Source: Megaustenia siamemsis (Eukaryota; Mollusca; Gastropoda; Stylommatophora; Ariophantidae). Taken from it: a stretch of DNA of 64,000 nucleotides. The translations under genes were made by a program, and so were the position numbers. Shown piece after piece: positions 44,491 to 56,020 of this stretch (positions within the stretch are counted from its first letter, which is position 1; each line of letters begins with the position of its first letter). The notes beneath the pieces are model-generated. The model saw nothing but the letters and a program-made list of their open reading frames with translations. It was not told the origin of the DNA and did no database searches. The DNA lies in contig JAVIAB010000025.1 in the NCBI GenBank assembly GCA_032433765.1, forward strand, positions 34,086,282-34,150,281, read 5' to 3'.

Positions 44491-46607
44491 TAGTCCATTC
44501 AGAAATTCATAATCACACCTGAATTAGTTTTGCGTGATAACCGCTTGTTATTTTGGTTTCAAAATTTGCATGCAATCTTAGAATATTGATGACGCAAAGA
44601 TTTTGGTATTTTTTATTCCACAAACACAACAGATTTTGCACATCAGCGAATTTCTTTGATCTTTTATGACGATATCACACAAGTTGATTCAAATTTTAGA
44701 GTTTACAGTAATCGTGTTAAATTTTGCAGTTTACTGCAATTCTTGTTAGAAGCGTATCTACATAGTGCTTAATTGTGGGTGTTGTTCGTTATGTGTATTT
44801 GCAAACATGAATTCAATTGGTTACAATTTGTCTTGTCCTTCGGTCACCATTAGACCCCAGGACGTCCTAACTGCAGCTGGAATTGAATTCATCTTAGTTT
44901 TAATCATACCGAATCTGACTATTCCAAGAGGTTGATAATCATTACTGGCTGGACAAATAGTAATCCATCTCGTTTCCAGTACTCATCTTCCACCCGCAGC
45001 ACATGCTCAACACACTTCTTCCAGAACGGAATGTCTATTTTTGAGAGAGACTCGCGTGTCAGAACTTCAACATCACACATTTTAAACGTCCTGTTCTGTT
45101 CTGCAACTTGTCCTTTGACGTGAGCCCAGACAAGTTCGATTGGATTAAGGTGCACATGATATGCAGGGAGTCGAAGAGAGGTGTAGCCGTATTTCTCAAT
45201 GATTTTGTCAACATGGTACACCTTTTTCTTATTCGTATTCTTCACAAGTTGTAACAATTAGGGTTTTAAATATGTGTCGTCAAATTTGACATTTTCTTTC
45301 GCAAGCCATGTCCTAATTTGCTCTTTTGTATTTGATGCAGTAGGCACTTTGTCTTCCTCTGATACGACATTGTGGTATGATGCATTATCCATGACTATGC
45401 ATGAAGGTCTCTCCAGGATTGGTAAAAGATCGTTCTCCAACCAGTGCCTGAAAATGTTTCCATTCATTTCAGTATGGTAGTCCCTACCGTCAGTACTTTT
45501 TGATTGGAAAATAAGTCCCGCATCATGGATACGGCCGTTTTCAGTGCTTCCAGCATGCGTTAATATAATGCGCTGGCCTTTGCTGCTTGGAATTGTTCTT
45601 TTGAGTTTGCCATTTACTGACTGCCATTCTTTAGCATAGGTGTGGTGTGCGTTGACCCATGATTCGTCCAAATATACAATATCATACTGTTCACTCCGCC
45701 GCTCACGGATCTGTCTTGGGTATTTGCTTCGAGCAATGACCAGCTGTGGTTTTTCACAAATAATATTCCTGCCCCCAACAGTTTTTCTGAAAGTGAAACC
45801 GGCTCCTCGCACAATCTTCCATAGAGTACTTTTAGAAATGTCAATATTGCAGTCTGCATGCAATTTTAATTTCAAATTCCTGAGAGTAACAAGTACATTA
45901 TTAGCAAACATTTTCAATATCTCATGTTTTATGTCATCCATGTCAAAGCTGTTGACTTTCCTTTTCCTTCCCTGATTGACATGAGTACACTCTGAGTCTT
46001 GTTTAATCCAACAAGAAAATGACGATCTATTAAGACCAAGCGCAAGTTGCATTCATCTCTCTGGGTCATGAATATCACAATATAAATGCCCCATCTTGGA
46101 TTCCCTAAGGAAGTGCTGATATAGTAAAAAAGTAACCTTTTGCATAGTTATAAATTTGCATTTCAAACTCATTGTAATTTAGATATAAATGTTGGTATTT
46201 AAAGTCAACAAATTGTCTACTGAGTCTTCACAAAATTAATAAAGATACGCCTTCCCTTCGGTAATTAATACCAAAGCCGTGGTGCGTCATGTCGTTCAAT
46301 AACAATTCAGTTTTGTGCATGGGATTTTTCCTGAGGTTAGTGTTTCTGCAATAGCCAAACTATTTTACGTGAACGACCGCACCAAATTAATGTATAAATC
46401 CTAAACTGTGGTGTCAAATTCGAACAGGGTGAATTTAATATAGCCTAAAGAAGAAAACTTTTAGACTAGATCAAATTTCTCAGAGCAAAAAATATTTCTA
46501 TAACGTCATCAATATTCTAAGATTGCATGCAAATTTTGAAACCAAAATAACAAGCAGTTATCACGCAAAACTAATTCAGGTGTGATTATGAATTTCTGAA
46601 CAGACTA
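44491..46607 (-). mobile_element. long-spaced DDE transposon with 104-bp TIRs and TA duplication
   Basis: TIRs at 44491-44594 and 46504-46607, starting TAGTCYRTTCAGAAATTCAT, differ at only about three positions. TA is duplicated at 44489-44490 and 46608-46609. The 2117-bp element carries one transposase frame with two stops. TA targeting and the DDE core place it in the IS630/Tc1/mariner group. The near-identity of the TIRs indicates a fairly recent insertion. Confidence 0.95.
44919..46145 (-). pseudogene. IS630/Tc1-like transposase, two nonsense codons
   Basis: Transposase of the enclosing element. From the ATG at 46145-46143 the frame covers 408 codons: MQKVTFLLYQHFLRESKMGH, then a TGA at 46053-46055 (codon 31), an N-terminal helix-turn-helix region (ALGLNRSSF; NIDISKSTLWKIVRGAGFTF), first D in YLDESWVNAHH, second D in IVMDNASYHNV, a TAA at 45258-45260 (codon 296; the relative at 61.4 kb has GAA, Glu, there), and the catalytic E in HLNPIELVWAHVKGQ. 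It ends IINLLE-stop. Aside from the two stops no frameshift is seen and the catalytic triad is intact. By my count 83 residues separate the second D and the E. Confidence 0.9.
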
Positions 46608-46989
46608 TAGCAGCAAATCTTAAAGACCTACAACAATTGTTTAATGTGATAAACATAACAAGCAAAAAATATGGACTAGATATGAATATCAAAAAGACTA
46701 AAACTATGATCATAAAGAAAGAAAATTCTCAAGACCTAGAAATAAATATCACAGTTAAAGGAATACATCTGGAGACAGTTCAAAGCTACAACTACCTTGG
46801 ACATACTATAATAACCAATGATGGAAAATGTAAAATTGAAATAAACAAAAGAATAGGTATGGCAAAAAGTAATTTTAATGCCATGAAAAATATACTAACA
46901 ACAAAACAAATAACAGCAGGACTGAAACTAAGAATTGCAAAATGTTACATCTTCTCAGTATTCCTGTAAGGTGCAGAAACATGGACATT

Positions 46990-49940
46990 AGACAAGAAAA
47001 CATAACAGAAAATTGAAGCCTTTAAAATGTCTATCACAAAATATTTCAGCTGTCACAAAATATCATAGTTGTCATGAAATATAGCTGTAAAAAAAATATT
47101 CCAGCTGTCAAAAAATATTTCAGTTGTCACAAAATATACCCTATGTCATGAAATACACCATATGTCACAAAATACACCCTATGTCACGAAATACACCCTA
47201 TGTCACAAAATACACCCTATGTCACAAAATACACCATATGTCACAAAATATCCCCATTGTCATTAAATATCCCTGATATATACAAGCTTCCAAGCTGTAA
47301 AAGATAATTCCAGGAGAAGGAGAGTATCACTGTTGTCACAAAATATCCCAACTGTAACAAAATATCTCAGCTGTCACAATCTACCTCAGGTGTCAAAAAA
47401 TATCTCACTTGTCATAAAATATCTAAGTTGTCACAAAATAACTCACTTGTCATAAAATATCTTCTATCTATTGACCTTTCGAGCCGTAACCGGCCCATAG
47501 GGCGTAGACCAAGACACACCTTCTCCTATATGAATTTTTTGTTCTAGCAGTTTTCTTTTAAAGATATTTTATCAAATCTCGCCATCTGTCTCTGTTCTGT
47601 GCAAGCAGTTCTATCTCATTGAGGGAGCCGATTCCTGCTGCTCTTGCCTCTCTCATCAATGTTCTTCTCAGTGTCTCCCTGGGTCTTCCTCTTTTTCTTT
47701 TACCTGTTGTTTCCCATATGAGGGCTTGCTTTGCTATTCGATTATTATCTCTTCTCATCACATGTCCAACGTATGACCATCGTCTTTTCTTTATTACTGA
47801 AGATATTAGTGGTTGATTGGCGATTTCTCTAATTTCCTCATTTGTTTTGAATTCGTTCCATTCTATACCAAGTATTTTCCTTAAACATTTATTTTCGAAT
47901 GCGTTCAACTTTGTTTCTATATCTCTTGTTGTTTTCCAGCTTTCACACGCATACGTAAGGGTTGATAGTACATTTGATTTGAATAGCCTAAGTTTTGTGT
48001 TTGTGCTGATGAGTTTTGATTTCCACAACTTTTCAAGGCTTCTGAAAGACATTGCTGCTTTAGCCATTCTGATTCTAATTTCTTTGCTCGTATCCCCTTC
48101 TCGATCAATGTGACTTCCAAGATAGATAAAGTGATCGATCTCTTCTACTGGTTTGTTTTAAATATCTTAATTGTCACAAAATATCCCAGCAGTAACAAAA
48201 TATCTCACTTGTCATAAAATATCTAAGTTGTCACAAAATAACTCAATTGTTAAAAAATACCCAAGTGTTCACTAAAAATGTCACAAAATATCCTAGCTGT
48301 CAGAAATCAACAAAGCTGTCACAAAAATATCCCAGCTGTCACATAATTTTCCAGTTGTAACAAAATATTCTAGATGTCACAAAATGTCTCTGATAGCAAA
48401 AAATATCCCAGCTGTAATAAAAATTCCCAGGTGTAAGATAATATCTCCATTGTCACAAAATATTCTAGCTGTAACAAAATATCAAAGTTGTAACAAATAT
48501 AACAAAGATGTCACAAAAATATACAGCTGTCACAAAATATCACAGTGGACACAAAATATATCATTTGTCACTAAATATCCTAGCAGTCAAGAAATATCCC
48601 AGCTATCACAAAATATTCCTGATGTCAATAAATATCTCAGTTGTCACAAAATATCCAAACTGTCAAAAATATCAAAGCTGTCACAAAATATTCCAGTTGT
48701 AACAAAACATCGCAGCTGTCACAAAATATATCTATTGCCACAAAATGTCACAACTGTAACAAAATATTATAGCTGTCACAAAATAATCTGAATTGTCACA
48801 AAATATTCCAGCAGTCACCGAAAATATCCCAATTTGTCACAAAATATTCCAGCTATAATCAAATTTCCTAGCTACCACAAAATATCAAATCAGTCAAAAA
48901 AATACCAAAGATGTCACAAAATTTCATATGTTTTCAAAATATCATAGCTGTCACAAAATATCCCAACTGTCACAAAATATCTCAGTTGTCCAAAAATATT
49001 GCAGTTGTCATAAAACATCCAAACTGTCATAAAGATATCCCAGTTGACACAAAATATCTCAGGTGTCACAAAATATCCCAGTTATAATAAAATATCCTAT
49101 TAAAAAAATTATCAGTTGTCACAGAATGTCACAACTGTAACAAAATATTCCAGCTGTCACAAAATAATCAGTTGCCACAAAATATAGTTGTCACATAATA
49201 TCGCAGTTCTCACTAAACATTAAAGCTGTCACAAAATGTCCTTGCTATAACAAAATATCCCAGCAGTAACAACATATCCCAGATGTCACAAATTATCAAA
49301 GCTGTCACAAAAATATATCATGTCACATAATATCCCAGTTGTCACAAAATATCTCAGTTGTAACAAAATATCCTACCTATCACAAAAAAATGTCAGTTGT
49401 AACAAAATGTCTCATTTGTCAAAAAAATATATCAGCTGTAAGAAAATATCTCAGTTGTCACAAAATATCACAGTTGTCACCAAAAATATCCCAGTTGTCA
49501 CAAAATGGCACTGATAGCAAAAAATATCCCAGCTGTAACAAAAATTCCCAGGTGCAAGAAAATATCTCAGTTGTCACAAAATATCATAGTTGTCACCAAA
49601 AATATCCCAGTTGTCACAAAATGGCACTGATAGCAAAAAATATCCCAGCTGTAACAAAAATTCCCAGGTGCAAGAAAATATCTCAGTTGTCACAAAATAT
49701 CATAGTTGTCACCAAAAATATCCCAGTTGTCACAAAATGGCACTGATAGCAAAAAATATCCCAGCTGTAACAAAAATTCCCAGGTGCAAGAAAATATCTC
49801 AGTTGTCACAAAATATCATAGTTGTCACCAAAAATATCCCAGTTGTCACAAAATGGCACTGATAGCAAAAAATATCCCAGCTGTAACAAAAATTCCCAGG
49901 TGCAAGAAAATATCTCAGTTGTCACAAAATATTATATCAT
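46990..49940. repeat. degenerate 16-17-bp array, about 2.2 kb net
   Basis: Very many diverged units of the type TGTCACAAAATATCCCAG. It starts inside the type A LINE and is interrupted by a type D LINE at 47464-48159. The right end contains a 116-bp higher-order repeat (GGCACTGATAGC landmarks at about 49506, 49622, 49738, 49854), four nearly identical copies built from older units. Confidence 0.92.
47464..48159 (-). mobile_element. LINE type D insertion with TSD
   Basis: Flanked by AAATATCTT at 47455-47463 and 48160-48168. Minus-strand frame of 169 open codons: AKAAMSFRSLEKLWKSKLIS, LSTLTYACESWKTTRDIET, WNEFKTNEEIREIANQPLIS, KKRRWSYVGHVMRRDNNRIA, KRGRPRETLRRTLMREARAA, LLAQNRDRWRDLIKYL-stop, then the normal 3' block. 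This is the best preserved type D C-terminus and the reference for the arrays at 34.8-37.1 kb. Confidence 0.94.
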
Positions 49941-49984
49941 ATTATATTATGATTATTATATTACACCTATATTAACATGGCCCC

Positions 49985-50458
49985 AAGTGATGAATGTCTC
50001 TTTCTGACGTTGGAAATTAGCTTTCATCTTTTATTTGGCCTCTTTTAGAATATCCTAATTACTCTTTTAGAGCATCTTATTTACTCTTTTAGAGCACCTT
50101 ATTTACTCTTTTAGAGCACCTTATTTACTCATTTAGAGCATCTTATTTACTCTTTTAGAGCACCTTATTTACTATTTTGGAACATACTAATTACATTCTT
50201 AAAATATCCTAATTACTCATTTAGAGCATCCTATTTACTCTTTTGGAACATCCTAATTACTTTTTTAAAATATCCTGATTACTCTTTTAGAACATTCTAA
50301 TTACTCTTTTGGAACATCCTAATTACTTTTTAAAAATATCCTAATTACTCTTTTAGAACATTCTAATTACTCTTTTAGAACATCCAAATTACTCTTTTAG
50401 AACATCCTAATTACTCTTTTAGAACATCCAAATTACTCTTTTAGAACATCCTAATTAT
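49985..50458 (-). repeat. 22-bp array grown from a LINE type C segment
   Basis: At 49995-50045 the sequence GACGTTGGAAATTAGCTTTC and TTTGGCCTCTTTTAG matches the type C2 tails at 22.1 and 26.8 kb. From about 50042 the next LINE word, TCCTAATTACTCTTTTAGA (KRVIRMF on the minus strand; compare KRVIKTF at 22.15 kb), is repeated about 19 times with a 22-bp period. Confidence 0.8.
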
Positions 50459-50593
50459 AGAGATAGCCTCACAGCCCTGAATGTTGAGGTAGCATAGCTT
50501 GCTGTTGTTCTTAGTAATGTGGATGACCCCTTGGTCTGACACCTTGGCAAACAAGGAGAAATTTGTAAAAAGTTTATAACAGGCTTTTGTGAA

Positions 50594-52477
50594 CAATTAT
50601 ATATGTAAATGTTTGTAAATAGTACTAACATACTTTCTAAAATGTGTAAATAATTACAAACAATGGTAGATATGTAAATGTTTGTAAATAGTACTAACAT
50701 ACTTTCTAAAATGTGTAAATAATTACAAACAATGGTAGATATGTAAATGTTTGTAAATAGTACTAACATACTTTCTAAAATGTGTAAATAATTACAAACA
50801 ATGGTAGATATGTAAATGTTTGTAAATAGTACTAACATACTTTCTAAAATGTGTAAATAATTACAAACAATGGTAGATATGTAAATGTTTGTAAATAGTA
50901 CTAACATACTTTCTAAAATGTGTAAATAATTACAAACAATGGTAGATATGTAAATGTTTGTAAATAGTACTAACATACTTTCTAAAATGTGTAAATAATT
51001 ACAAACAATGGTAGATATGTAAATGTTTGTAAATAGTACTAACATACTTTCTAAAATGTGTAAATAATTAAAAACAATGGTAGATATGTAAATGTTTGTA
51101 AATAGTACTAACATACTTTCTAAAATGTGTAAATAATTACAAACAATGGTAGATATGTAAATGTTTGTAAATAGTACTAACATACTTTCTAAAATGTGTA
51201 AATAATTACAAACAATGGTAGATATGTAAATGTTTGTAAATAGTACTAACATACTTTCTAAAATGTGTAAATAATTACAAACAATGGTAGATATGTAAAT
51301 GTTTGTAAATAGTACTAACATACTTTCTAAAATGTGTAAATAATTACAAACAATGGTAGATATGTAAATGTTTGTAAATAGTACTAACATACTTTCTAAA
51401 ATGTGTAAATAATTAAAAACAATGGTAGATATGTAAATGTTTGTAAATAGTACTAACATACTTTCTAAAATGTGTAAATAATTACAAACAATGGTAGATA
51501 TATAAATGTTTGTAAATAGTACTAACATACTTTCTAAAATGTGTAAATAATTACAAACAATGGTAGATATATAAATGTTTGTAAATAGTACTAACATACT
51601 TTCTAAAATGTGTAAATAATTACAAACAATGGTAGATATGTAAATGTTTGTAAATAGTACTAACATACTTTCTAAAATGTGTAAATAATTACAAACAATG
51701 GTAGATATGTAAATGTTTGTAAATAGTACTAACATACTTTCTAAAATGTGTAAATAATTACAAACAATGGTAGATATGTAAATGTTTGTAAATAGTACTA
51801 ACATACTTTCTAAAATGTGTAAATAATTACAAACAATGGTAGATATGTAAATGTTTGTAAATAGTACTAACATACTTTCTAAAATGTGTAAATAATTACA
51901 AACAATGGTAGATATGTAAATGTTTGTAAATAGTACTAACATACTTTCTAAAATGTGTAAATAATTACAAACAATGGTAGATATGTAAATGTTTGTAAAT
52001 AGTACTAACATACTTTCTAAAATGTGTAAATAATTACAAACAATGGTAGATATGTAAATGTTTGTAAATAGTACTAACATATTTTCTAAAATGTGTCAAT
52101 AATTACAAACAATGGTAGATATGTAAATGTTTGTAAATAGTACTAACATACTTTCTAAAATGTGTCAATAATTACAAACAATGGTAGATATGTAAATGTT
52201 TGTAAATAGTACTAACATACTTTCTAAAATGTGTAAATAATTACAAACAATGGTAGATATGTAAATGTTTGTAAATAGTACTAACATACTTTCTAAAATG
52301 TGTCAATAATTACAAACAATGGTAGATATGTAAATGTTTGTAAATAGTACTAACATACTTTCTAAAATGTGTCAATAATTACAAACAATGGTAGATATGT
52401 AAATGTTTGTAAATAGTACTAACATACTTTCTAAAATGTGTAAATAATTACAAACAATGGTAGATATGTAAATATCT
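50594..52477. repeat. 69-bp array, about 27 nearly identical copies
   Basis: Units GTAAATAGTACTAACATACT then TTCTAAAATGTGTAAATAAT and TACAAACAATGGTAGATATG, strictly 69 bp. Only a few point variants recur (AAAAACAA, GATATATAAATG, GTGTCAATAA), the last clustered at the right edge. The minus strand is open for 541 codons because the period is a multiple of three and lacks a stop in that frame. I see no start context or homology suggesting a protein. Confidence 0.98.
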
Positions 52478-52654
52478 GTCAACAATTATAATATGCTTCT
52501 GTCAATATTTAAACAGTTTACATAAACATAACAACAATAGTAAACATGTATAAATGAAACTCATCATCCCTTTTGATATATGGAGGAATAATGGTGTTAG
52601 TGATTATATTTTTGTATGACAATCATGGCTTTTATATAATGTCATGGCCTAAAT

Positions 52655-53590
52655 CAATGCTGCACTACCTGAAAACAGTTCAGGGCTACAACTACTTTGG
52701 ACATAATATAACTAGTGATGGAAAATGTACAACTAAAATAAACAAAAGAATAGGAATGGCAACAATATCATTGTAACTCTTTCTGTAAGGATACTTTTTA
52801 TCAATGCAATGGAAGAGATTTCTGAGACAACATTTTTCAGGGTTTTAAGAATCAATCTATATATTTATATTTATCTAACACATAACATACTATATATGAA
52901 TTTGTAGATAATTAAACAAGGTATTATATTCCATCAATACCAAGATGATACAAGACATGTAAAAAGAATATGGTTTGTTGACGGTTTACACTAATTAAAT
53001 TGAGAGTGATGCAATATGTGGCGAAATGTATGCAGCCGAAATCTGCATGATGCACAGTACGGCGAAACATATGGAAAGAGTTAATGCCATGAAAAATATA
53101 CTAACATCAAAATAAATAAAGCCAGGGCTAAAACTAAGAATAGCAAATTATTATATCTTTTCAACATTCCTGTATGGTGCAGAAACATGGAAATTAGACA
53201 AGAAAACAGAACAGAAAATTGAAGCTTTTTTGAGATGTGGATTTATAGAAGAATAGAAAGAATTGGAAGGAAAGAAAAGAAAACAAATGATGAAGTCTTA
53301 AAACAACTGAAATTGAAAAGAGAACTACTAAACACAATTCAAACAAGACAATTGAGATTTTTGGGGCAGGTTAAAAGACACAGCAGTCTATTAAAAGTAA
53401 TCTTGGGAGGGAAAATGCAAAATAAAAGAGGCAGAGGTAGACCAAGGCTAATATGGACGAGTAACATCAAAAGATGGACAGATCAGCCTATGATAATCTG
53501 CATCATCGAAGCAAGAGACAGAGCAGAAAGGTGCACCATGGTAGCCAACTTTGGATGCGGAGCACAACACTCAATAAATGAATGAATGAC
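52655..53590 (+). mobile_element. LINE type A copy split by a small MITE
   Basis: Left part LKTVQGYNYFGHNITSDGK and INKRIGMA (52660-52765); right part AMKNILTSK-stop-IKPGLKLR, AETWKLDKKTEQKIEAF, a frame shift, IERIGRKEKKTNDEVLKQLK, LRFLGQVKRHSSLLKVILGG and GRGRPRLIWTSNIKRW, ending GCGAQHSINE. The tail is AATG-like (AATAAATGAATGAATG) instead of (GAT)n. Confidence 0.87.
52777..53080. mobile_element. piggyBac-like MITE, about 304 bp
   Basis: Terminal inverted repeats CTCTTTCYR / YRGAAAGAG, with TTAA at 53081-53084 and GTAA (one mismatch) at 52773-52776. The uninterrupted type A LINEs have TTTTAATGCC at this place, so the TTAA target is seen directly. No coding capacity. TTAA targeting and a C-rich CTCTTT terminus are what piggyBac-type elements show. 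Confidence 0.75.
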
Positions 53591-53752
53591 AAATGAAAAT
53601 GTCATATAAAATTGATACTTAACTCACTAAAGAAACAATTTTAAACTGATATGCTGTGAAAGTCTGTATCTGCACTGCAAAAGTTTTATAAAATGTTTCC
53701 AATGTAAAGAAAGTTTTTTTAATTTTTTTTTTGCTCTTCCAAAAAAAAAATT

Positions 53753-54318
53753 TTCTCACAGTCTGGTGTCACATGCTTCCTTGTGTTAGTTATGAAAATG
53801 TCCCACAGTCTGGTGTCTCATAATTCCTTGTGTTAGTTATGAAAATGTCCCACAGTCTGGTGTCTCATAATTCCTTGTGTTAGTTATGAAAATGTCCCTC
53901 AGTCTGGTGTCACATGCTTCCTTGTGTTAGTTATGAAAATGTCTCACAGTCTGGTGTCACATACTTCCTTGTGTTAGTTATGAAAATGTCCCACAGTCTG
54001 GTGTCTCATGCTTCCTTGTGTTAGTTATGAAAATGTCTCACAGTCTGGTGTCACATACTTCCTTGTGTTAGTTATGAAAATGTCTCACAGTCTGGTGTCA
54101 CATGCTTCCTTGTGTTAGTTATGAAAATGTCCCACAGTCTGGTGTCACATACTTCCTTGTGTTAGTTATGAAAATGTCCCACAGTCTGGTGTCACATACT
54201 TCCTTGTGTTAGTTATGAAAATGTCCCACAGTCTGGTGTCACATACTTCCTTGTGTTAGTTATGAAAATGTCCCACAGTCTGGTGTCTCATGCTTCCTTG
54301 TGTTAGTTATGAAAATGG
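53753..54318. repeat. 47-bp minisatellite, 12 copies
   Basis: CACAGTCTGGTGTCACATGC then TTCCTTGTGTTAGTTATGAA; strict 47-bp spacing. Confidence 0.97.
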
Positions 54319-54450
54319 TAGATGCACTGAATATGTGTCAGAAGCTATAAGCTGTGATTGAAATTCTCACAGTGGAAAGTTTTGAACCTAAAGCAATTCA
54401 CAATTCTCTGTGGAATGTGTTTGAAGAGGAAGTTTTCAATCTCAAGTTAT

Positions 54451-54750
54451 GCAAGTCTCGAGACAGAGAGGTTGTGAGTTTAAATTCGACTGCACCAGTT
54501 GGGATTTTTATTTGTGATTTCCATCTGCAGCAACCACCCCTGGTCTCAACAGTGAGGTCCGGCTTGAAACATCAATTACACATCAACAGAAAAAATATGG
54601 GTACCTCCGAGATGGAGTTATCTGCCTGGGTGGCGAGGGGGCCCCTGTGCACATGGCTGCCAAGGTAAAATAAATTAACATGCACAATTCAGTTCCTAGG
54701 CTATAGGGACATTGCCTTAGGTGAAAGGTGGCGAACGCAGAGAAAAAATA
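54451..54750 (+). mobile_element. SINE-3, second copy
   Basis: Matches the 6.56-6.91 kb unit: CTCGAGACAGAGAGGTTGTG, CAACCACCCCTGGTCTCA, TTCAGTTCCTAGGC and GGTGGCGAACGCAGAG before an A-rich end. Confidence 0.75.
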
Positions 54751-54965
54751 TTAGTCTATACTGTACTTGTGTTAATGTAGTAAATAATTTTATAGTAAAA
54801 ATACTAGTCTATACTGTACTTTTTGGGTTAATGTAGTAAATCATTTTAAAGAAAAAATATTAGTCTATACTGTACTTTTTGGGTTAATGTAGTAAATCAT
54901 TTTAAAGAAAAAATATTAGTTTATACTGTACTTTTTGGGTTAATGTAGTAAATCATTTTAAAGAA
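54751..54965. repeat. 53-56-bp minisatellite, 4 copies, at a SINE 3' end
   Basis: TTAGTCTATACTGTACTTTT units at 54751, 54804, 54860 and 54916, starting in the A-rich tail of SINE-3. Confidence 0.92.
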
Positions 54966-55409
54966 AAAAATCTGAGTATAAATGTTTGCTGTGATAAAAA
55001 TAGCATAATACACATTACACGTAGATCAACATTTTTTATTACAAATATTTGGCTGTTAAACTTGTAGATGCAGGTGGTCGGTGAGCTGGTACAAGATGTC
55101 TGCTTACTCTCATTGAATTCAGGACTAGTGGTTTTTTCAAGGCGGTATCTTTTCAATAATTGCTATACTACCTTCGGTTTACACTTTTCTTCAAAGTTGA
55201 GTAAGGTAGAATTTTAGTGAAGATTGAGAAGCTCAGCCAGAATAAGGACATATGACAAGGTACACCGAAAACCCTGTGTGGCATCTGATGGCACTGCAGG
55301 GCATTAGAGGTAAGACAGTCATAGAAATATATGGGTACTAACATACTTTTCCCAATACCCCACAACTTTTAAAAATAAAGAGGCATTAGAATGTATAATC
55401 CTCCCTTAC

Positions 55410-55521
55410 CTTTTTATATTTGGCCACACTGAGGTAACGTAGAGTCTCACGTAATTTGGCCGCTCTCGCATGCTTAGTTCAGTTACAATTTTGCAATCAC
55501 TCAGTCTCAGTTCACGTAAGC
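55410..55521 (-). other. candidate host exon with leucine-rich motif
   Basis: On the minus strand: acceptor TTATTTCTTCGACAG, then a 112-bp segment with one open frame, GLRELRLSDCKIVTELSMRE then RPNYVRLYVTSVWPNIK, then donor GTAAGG (55404-55409). Both splice signals are strong and the other two frames have early stops. LRELRLSDCKI fits the LxxLxLxxCxI pattern of leucine-rich repeats. This is the best candidate for genuine host coding sequence in the window, but a 37-codon exon cannot be assigned a function. 54966-55409 holds nothing else. Confidence 0.45.
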
Positions 55522-55724
55522 CTGTCGAAGAAATAATTTGAAAATTGTTTAATGACCTGACATAAAGAAGCTTTAATTAAAATTACAAAGAAAACACGTT
55601 TTAAACAGTTAAACCAATACACTGAATACTTATTTATTTTATGCTCCAGGTGAATGCAAATCTATAACAGGTGACATATACCAGATGGCCTATTAAAATC
55701 AATATTCATAGCCTTACCAAAGAA

Positions 55725-56020
55725 ATCTGGTGTGATTGAATGGGATGATCATCGCACAATAAGCCTTATGAGTCACACGTCTAAGATATTACTAAGAATC
55801 ATCATGCGAAGAGTGCGAAACAAAATCAGTCTAAAAATTAGTGAACAGTGTGATTTTGTTGGAGGTAAATGTATGAACAATGCATCATAAGATCTTTAAT
55901 AGAAAGAGTCACAGAAAACAAATCTATGTTTCATAGACTATACCAAAGCATTTGATAAAGTAAAGCACCATGAAATAATCACAATTTTAGAAGGCGTAAA
56001 AGTTGACAGCAAAGATTAGT
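55725..56020 (+). mobile_element. LINE type I, RT fragment
   Basis: KSGVIEWDDHRTISLMSHTS, KILLRIIMRRVRNKISLKIS, QCDFVGG, a break, then CFIDYTKAFDKVKHHEIIT and LEGVKVDSKD: the fingers and motif A of an RT. No active-site YADD follows. Confidence 0.75.

Larger units (their letters stand above)
44005..47035 (+). mobile_element. LINE type A with RT core, split by a DNA transposon
   Basis: Left part 44005-44488: IQGRIQNKINTELDEQQFGF, motif A ACFIDYTKAFDRIHHNQL, motif B RGVRQGCILSPSLFNLY, ending NNLRYADDTVL. Right part from 46610: NLKDLQQLFNVINITSKKYG, KKTKTMIIKKE, LETVQSYNYLGHTIITNDGK, KSNFNAMKNILTTKQ, then a stop after FSVFL and decay. It ends inside EAFKM at about 47030 where a degenerate array begins. 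Removing the transposon and one TA copy restores one continuous frame across the junction. Confidence 0.92.

Noticed and set aside
48384..50007. Lys/Ser-rich repeated peptides on the plus strand
   Set aside because: Produced by the degenerate 17-bp and 116-bp repeats; frames start and stop with repeat variants.
50455..52080. 541-codon open frame on the minus strand
   Set aside because: It is the product of a 69-bp tandem repeat without a stop in one frame; no domain, no start context.
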